Below the pieces are notes generated by a model that worked only from the letters and a program-made list of their open reading frames with translations, ran no database searches and was not told where the DNA came from. A stretch of DNA of 8,533 nucleotides from Actinomycetota bacterium (GTDB lineage Bacteria; Actinomycetota; Actinomycetes; S36-B12; UBA10799). This document shows positions 6,347-8,533 of this stretch, one piece after another. The stretch covers positions 1-8,533 of the forward strand of contig JAUPKM010000504.1 of assembly GCA_030837445.1 (NCBI GenBank), in the 5' to 3' direction. Position numbers and translations under genes: made by a program. How positions within the stretch are numbered: position 1 is the first letter of the stretch; every line of letters starts with the position of its first letter.

Positions 6347-6607
6347 TCAGCCGCCCGCCACCATGGACTCGGCGGCCACCTGGTCGCCGTACGCGGCGAT
6401 AGTGCCCATCGGGGCCTGTGCGCCCGCCCCGTAGAAGTCGTCGTATTCCTGGGCCAGCGCGGCATGGCGTGCCGTCTTGTGTAGCAATCGCAGGCCCTCT
6501 CGAACCGCATCGGATCGTGTGGCCAAGCCGAGAATCTTGCGGTCATCGTCAAGTCGCATCGCGTCTTCCGGTGTCAGTCGGGCCTGCACAATCTCCGGCT
6601 GTGTCAT
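6347..6607 (-). CDS. mazE: ribbon-helix-helix antitoxin (MazE-like) of the MazF toxin
   Basis: This is an 86-residue protein from ATG 6607. The N-terminal part (VQARLTPEDAMRLDDDRKILGLATRSDAVREGLRLLHKTA) fits a ribbon-helix-helix domain: strand, helix, a G-x-x-[TS]-R-S-[DE]-A turn and second helix. The C-terminal part (ALAQEYDDFYGAGA) is acidic with aromatics, as in antitoxin segments that occupy the toxin's RNA groove. In-frame ATGs at 6616 and 6619 are alternatives, but a TATGAT box ends 7 nt before 6607 and overlaps those codons, so a leaderless start at 6607 is preferred. It is first in the operon, as usual for antitoxins, and likely represses its own promoter. The frame is open to 6724, but that extension is not protein-like. 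Confidence 0.82.
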   Translation of the reverse strand: MTQPEIVQARLTPEDAMRLDDDRKILGLATRSDAVREGLRLLHKTARHAALAQEYDDFYGAGAQAPMGTIAAYGDQVAAESMVAGG

Positions 6608-6643
6608 ACGATTCATCATACAGTTTGTCGTTCTCTGCTCGAA
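6608..6643 (-). promoter_or_regulatory. putative leaderless mazEF promoter
   Basis: On the minus strand TTCGAG (6643-6638), a 17-nt spacer and TATGAT (6620-6615) are followed by 7 nt and the ATG at 6607. TATGAT is one base from consensus. CTGT and ACAG half-sites (6624-6600 region) flank the box imperfectly and could be an operator. Confidence 0.5.
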
Positions 6644-6970
6644 CGCGCGTAGTCGTTGTATGTGCTGGAAGTCGTCGCGCCACAGGCCGGTGCACGCCCC
6701 ACTGGCAAGCGCCATTGCCGCCACCTGTCACGTCCTCCACACTGGCGGGAGTCGCTGAACCTGCTCACGCGAACTGGGCGTTTCGGGGCCCTCGACGGAG
6801 CAGAGCACAGTCACCCGCATCAGATCGGCGGTAACCGACGAGAATTACTGTTCCCGCAGCGAGATTGGGAAACGCGCAGGTGAGCGTGTTTTAAGGGGGA
6901 GTGGCCGATCGCCGGGGCGTCGCCGCAGATGGGCAGCGGTGCATCTCCTCAATCCGTCACCCACCCCTCG
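6644..6970. other. intergenic stretch with no supported gene
   Basis: Between the mazEF promoter and the next gene both strands have only short open frames without family features. On the minus strand an ORF opens with MAAMALASGACTGLWRDD but runs into the antitoxin frame and looks fortuitous. AAGGGGGA (6893-6900) directly abuts a GTG at 6901 that is in frame with the downstream gene, but the spacing is too short for a Shine-Dalgarno. No RNA gene is seen. Confidence 0.5.
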
Positions 6971-7021
6971 TAGGATGGCGTGCAGGGGGAGGTTGGCGTG
7001 ATTTGCGATTCAGAGCCGTAA
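6971..7021 (+). promoter_or_regulatory. putative promoter/leader with 7-codon minicistron
   Basis: A TAGGAT box (6971-6976) is followed by a strong AGGGGGAGG (6984-6992). Five nt later GTG 6998 opens a 7-codon frame (V-I-C-D-S-E-P) ending in TAA at 7019, in a different frame from the downstream gene. The same Shine-Dalgarno lies 10 nt before the in-frame TTG at 7003. Either the TTG is the true start or this is a small leader peptide. Confidence 0.3.
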
Positions 7022-7647
7022 GCCGTGAGGCTCACATCAGAAGGTTCGACAGTGCCCTGGCGATGGCGATCAATGACGGGGAGGCGGTCGCGCCGTGTGG
7101 GTCGTGGCTCGACGGGGAGACGTTGTTTTCGCTGCGGAAGGTCGCCGCCGCGTTCCCGGACCCCGATCCGGCCCTGATCGAGGCCGCGAGGGAAGAGTTC
7201 GGCCGTCAACTCGACGGAACCCACGCCGTGCGTCGGCAGGCCGAGTGGGACGCGCATGCGGCGGTGTACGAGGAGGCCGATCGTGTGCGAGCCGAGCTGG
7301 CTGCGGCGCAGCCGCATACGGCGGGAGATCTCGATCGGGAGCTGATCGTGGCGCAGCTGCTGTTGATGGTCGAGAAACTGGATGTCATCCCCGACTACTC
7401 CCTGAAGATGGACGGCGGCCCCGAGGACGTCCGGAAGTTCTCCGCCGACGTTGAACGGGCGCTGCGCCAGCTGATGAACTTCGCCGACAACCGGCAGGAG
7501 CAGCACCTGGATTACTTCTGGGACAAGCTCGAGTCCGCAGCTGAGTGCCGGCCGCCCTCGACGAACGCGGCGCGCGACTTCGAGATCGTGATGGCGCAGC
7601 TCCGTTCCATCGGCGCGTGCCTGGATCCCAGACCCGACCTGCGATAG
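7003..7647 (+). CDS. hypothetical soluble helical protein
   Basis: I do not recognise the family. The frame ending at TAG 7645 gives 214 residues from TTG 7003 (10 nt after AGGGGGAGG) or 194 from ATG 7063, which lacks a Shine-Dalgarno; GTG 6901 is possible but weak. There is no signal peptide or membrane segment. The protein is acidic and mostly helical: GSWLDGETLFSLRKVAAAFP, a Glu/Arg/Ala-rich helix (AEWDAHAAVYEEADRVRAEL), then RELIVAQLLLMVEKLDVIPD and FSADVERALRQLMNFADNRQ. No catalytic motif stands out. Codon use from 7063 is typical high-GC; the 20 codons before it include rarer ones (AGA, AGG, GTA). It is transcribed divergently from mazEF and is the last gene before tRNA-His. Confidence 0.65.
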   Translation: MRFRAVSREAHIRRFDSALAMAINDGEAVAPCGSWLDGETLFSLRKVAAAFPDPDPALIEAAREEFGRQLDGTHAVRRQAEWDAHAAVYEEADRVRAELAAAQPHTAGDLDRELIVAQLLLMVEKLDVIPDYSLKMDGGPEDVRKFSADVERALRQLMNFADNRQEQHLDYFWDKLESAAECRPPSTNAARDFEIVMAQLRSIGACLDPRPDLR

Positions 7648-7669
7648 ACCGGTGTCGTTCCGCCGGTCT
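7646..7669 (+). terminator. hairpin at the end of the hypothetical gene
   Basis: AGACCGG (7646-7652) and CCGGTCT (7663-7669) form perfect 7-bp arms, extendable by a G.U and a G-C pair to leave a 6-nt loop. The stem starts within the stop codon. No T-run follows on the plus strand, so termination is plausible but unproven. Confidence 0.4.
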
Positions 7670-7807
7670 CAGGAGTGCGGACGCACCGTCAGCTCCACCC
7701 GGTAGTGGAGCACCGTGAGCGCTGGTCGCTGGCGATGAGGACGTAATGGACCAGCCTTCGAAGTGGTTCTTTTCACCGGGAATCGGCAGCCAGTTGAGGC
7801 GGACAAA
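7669..7807 (-). pseudogene. frameshifted C-terminal gene debris, unknown family
   Basis: On the minus strand three successive frames read like pieces of one protein: FVRLNWLPIPGEKNHFEGW near 7807-7751, then VHYVLIASDQR, then LTVLHYRVELTVRPHS ending in TGA at 7669. No single frame holds all of it, so it would need two frameshifts. The pieces look like a beta-rich C-terminal domain; I cannot name the family. There is no start region, so this would be an old remnant. Confidence 0.3.
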
Positions 7808-7874
7808 TCGAGCCCGGACGCTGCCGCTCGTTCTTTTTACATTCGGGGAAGCGGAGCCTGATTGCGCATCAGAA

Positions 7875-7994
7875 CCGGATAGCGCATCGGTTAGCGCACC
7901 GCGGGCCGGATGGGGTGCCCGATGAAAAAGGAAAACCGCCCCTGATCAGGTCAGGAGCGGTCTTCCATGGTGGGGTGGCTGACGGGACTCGAAC
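7875..7994. repeat. proximal direct-repeat copy overlapping tRNA-His (att-like)
   Basis: This is the partner of 5162-5269. It comprises a 15-nt block (7875-7889), a diverged middle with a 12-nt length difference including a repeated TAGCGCA motif, the terminator (7932-7961) and the last 24 nt of the intact tRNA. The core is offset by exactly 2,725 bp from the distal copy. Confidence 0.85.
7932..7961 (-). terminator. intrinsic terminator of orn/tRNA-His
   Basis: On the minus strand ACCGCTCCTGA (7961-7951), a 5-nt loop and TCAGGGGCGGT (7945-7935) form an 11-bp stem with one G.U pair, followed by TTTTCCTTTTTC. It begins 10 nt after the tRNA CCA end. The wobble pair forms only in minus-strand RNA, which supports that direction. 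Confidence 0.85.
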
Positions 7995-8047
7995 CCGCGA
8001 CAGCCAGGATCACAACCTGGTGCTCTACCAACTGAACTACAGCCACC
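7971..8047 (-). tRNA. hisT: tRNA-His (GTG anticodon)
   Basis: A complete cloverleaf is readable: acceptor GTGGCTG pairing with CAGCCAC, D-arm GTTC/GAGC, anticodon stem CCAGG/CCTGG around TTGTGAT (anticodon GTG), T-arm GCGGG-TTCGAGT-CCCGT, C73 and encoded CCA. The extra G(-1) at 8047 opposite C73 is the histidine identity element. The length with G(-1) and CCA is 77 nt. It lies 27 nt after the orn stop, on the same strand, and is probably co-transcribed and ended by the terminator at 7932-7961. Its 3' end is duplicated at 5246-5269. Confidence 0.97.
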
Positions 8048-8074
8048 ATTGCCGCACGAGGCGGCCTGTCGATC

Positions 8075-8533
8075 TTAGCCGCTTTCGGTGCCAACGGCCG
8101 AATCGTGGGCCTCGAGACTTTTCAACTCGGCCACCGCCTCGGCTATTTCGCCGGTGGTGGGCCCGGGCAGCGGTACGAACGCGGTGCGCCGGTAGTAGCG
8201 CAGTTCGCGGATGGACTCGTGGATATCGGCCAGGGCCCGGTGCGCCAGGCCCTTCTCGGGCTGGCCGTAGTAGACCCGCGGGTACCACCGGCGGCACAAC
8301 TCCTTGATCGAACTGACGTCGATCATCCGGTAGTGCAGGTACTCGTCGAGCACCGGCATGTCCCGGGCGAGGAACCCGCGGTCGGTGGCGATCGAGTTCC
8401 CGGCCAGCGGCGCGGTCTTGGGGGCCTTGACGTGGGCGCGAATGTAATCCAGCACCAGATCCTGGGCCGTCTCGAGGTCGATCGTGGAGGCCCGGACCTC
8501 CTCGGTGAGGCCCGACTTGCCGTGCATCCGGGC
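8075..8533 (-). CDS. orn: oligoribonuclease Orn, 5' end outside window
   Basis: Orn is the DEDDh 3'-5' exonuclease that degrades very short RNAs, including pGpG and other linear dinucleotides, to mononucleotides in the cytoplasm. The C-terminal 152 residues are visible, starting Ala-Arg-Met-His-Gly-Lys-Ser-Gly. Present are PLAGNSIATDRGFLARDMP (Exo II region), YLHYRMIDVSSIKELCRRWYP, and HRALADIHESIRELRYYR with the Exo III His and Asp. The N-terminal DLEMTG motif lies outside, so the ATG at 8527 is not the true start. The tail (PTTGEIAEAVAELKSLEAHDSAVGTESG) is variable, as in relatives. It matches M. tuberculosis Orn closely, and tRNA-His follows it there too (from memory). Confidence 0.95.
   Translation of the reverse strand, partial: ARMHGKSGLTEEVRASTIDLETAQDLVLDYIRAHVKAPKTAPLAGNSIATDRGFLARDMPVLDEYLHYRMIDVSSIKELCRRWYPRVYYGQPEKGLAHRALADIHESIRELRYYRRTAFVPLPGPTTGEIAEAVAELKSLEAHDSAVGTESG

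Larger units (their letters stand above)
5246..7994. mobile_element. putative integrative island at tRNA-His (no integrase visible)
   Basis: The segment is bounded by a tRNA-His 3' fragment (5246-5269) and the matching end of the intact gene (7971-7994), both with the same terminator. It holds a small basic protein, a mazEF-like module, a hypothetical protein and gene debris. Site-specific integrases of the tyrosine family commonly use tRNA 3' ends in this way. I see no integrase, excisionase or transposase, so it would be a decayed or non-autonomous element. Both copies also share more than 30 nt of terminator and some sequence beyond, more than a minimal att core; a tandem duplication followed by gene gain could explain this too. 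Confidence 0.5.

Noticed and set aside
7915..8307. Plus-strand open frame across tRNA-His and orn
   Set aside because: It is a translation of the terminator and antisense tRNA, a known source of false ORFs, and then antisense to orn.
1..8533. CRISPR array, insertion sequence or integrase
   Set aside because: No regularly spaced repeats, no transposase or recombinase-like protein and no IS-type terminal inverted repeats were found on either strand.

Overview
The window looks like a chromosomal segment of a high-GC actinobacterium, most likely a fast-growing Mycobacterium (Mycolicibacterium). The reasons are: the left-edge gene closely matches remembered LdtMt2 (LdtB) sequence; ThyA and oligoribonuclease match their mycobacterial counterparts nearly throughout; a GjpA-like Ala-rich envelope protein is present; and several starts fit leaderless transcription (a TANNNT box 6-7 nt before ATG or GTG), which is common in mycobacteria.

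Layout. Two conserved genes point inward from the edges: ldtB (+, 1-1089, 5' end outside) and orn (-, 8075-8533, 5' end outside) with tRNA-His(GTG) directly downstream of it (7971-8047). The roughly 7 kb between them is a patchwork of accessory-looking genes. From left to right: a secreted GjpA-like protein (1202-2272); a ribbon-helix-helix antitoxin/Fic-Doc toxin pair on the minus strand (2274-2857) behind a perfect-armed palindrome; thyA (2970-3767) without dfrA next to it; a 5'-truncated vapC pseudogene (3802-4200); a two-TM coiled-coil protein of unknown function (4304-5119); then a 2.7 kb segment bounded by direct repeats of the tRNA-His 3' end.

The main finding is that repeat. The terminator and the last 24 nt of tRNA-His recur at 5207-5269, 2,725 bp from the intact copy at 7932-7994 (60 of 63 positions identical). 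Weaker similarity extends the repeat to about 108-120 bp. This is the geometry expected of an element integrated at a tRNA 3' end that regenerates the tRNA. The enclosed DNA carries a small basic protein, a MazE/MazF pair, a hypothetical protein and frameshifted gene debris, but no visible integrase.

How the genes work together: ldtB (peptidoglycan 3-3 cross-linking), orn (nanoRNA degradation), tRNA-His and thyA (dTMP synthesis) are housekeeping functions. The two intact toxin-antitoxin pairs, the vapC remnant and the unknown genes fit a tRNA-anchored hot spot that has gained and lost cargo more than once. No CRISPR array, transposase or known anti-phage system was seen. The coiled-coil protein and the hypothetical protein inside the repeat-bounded segment are the best candidates for undescribed function.
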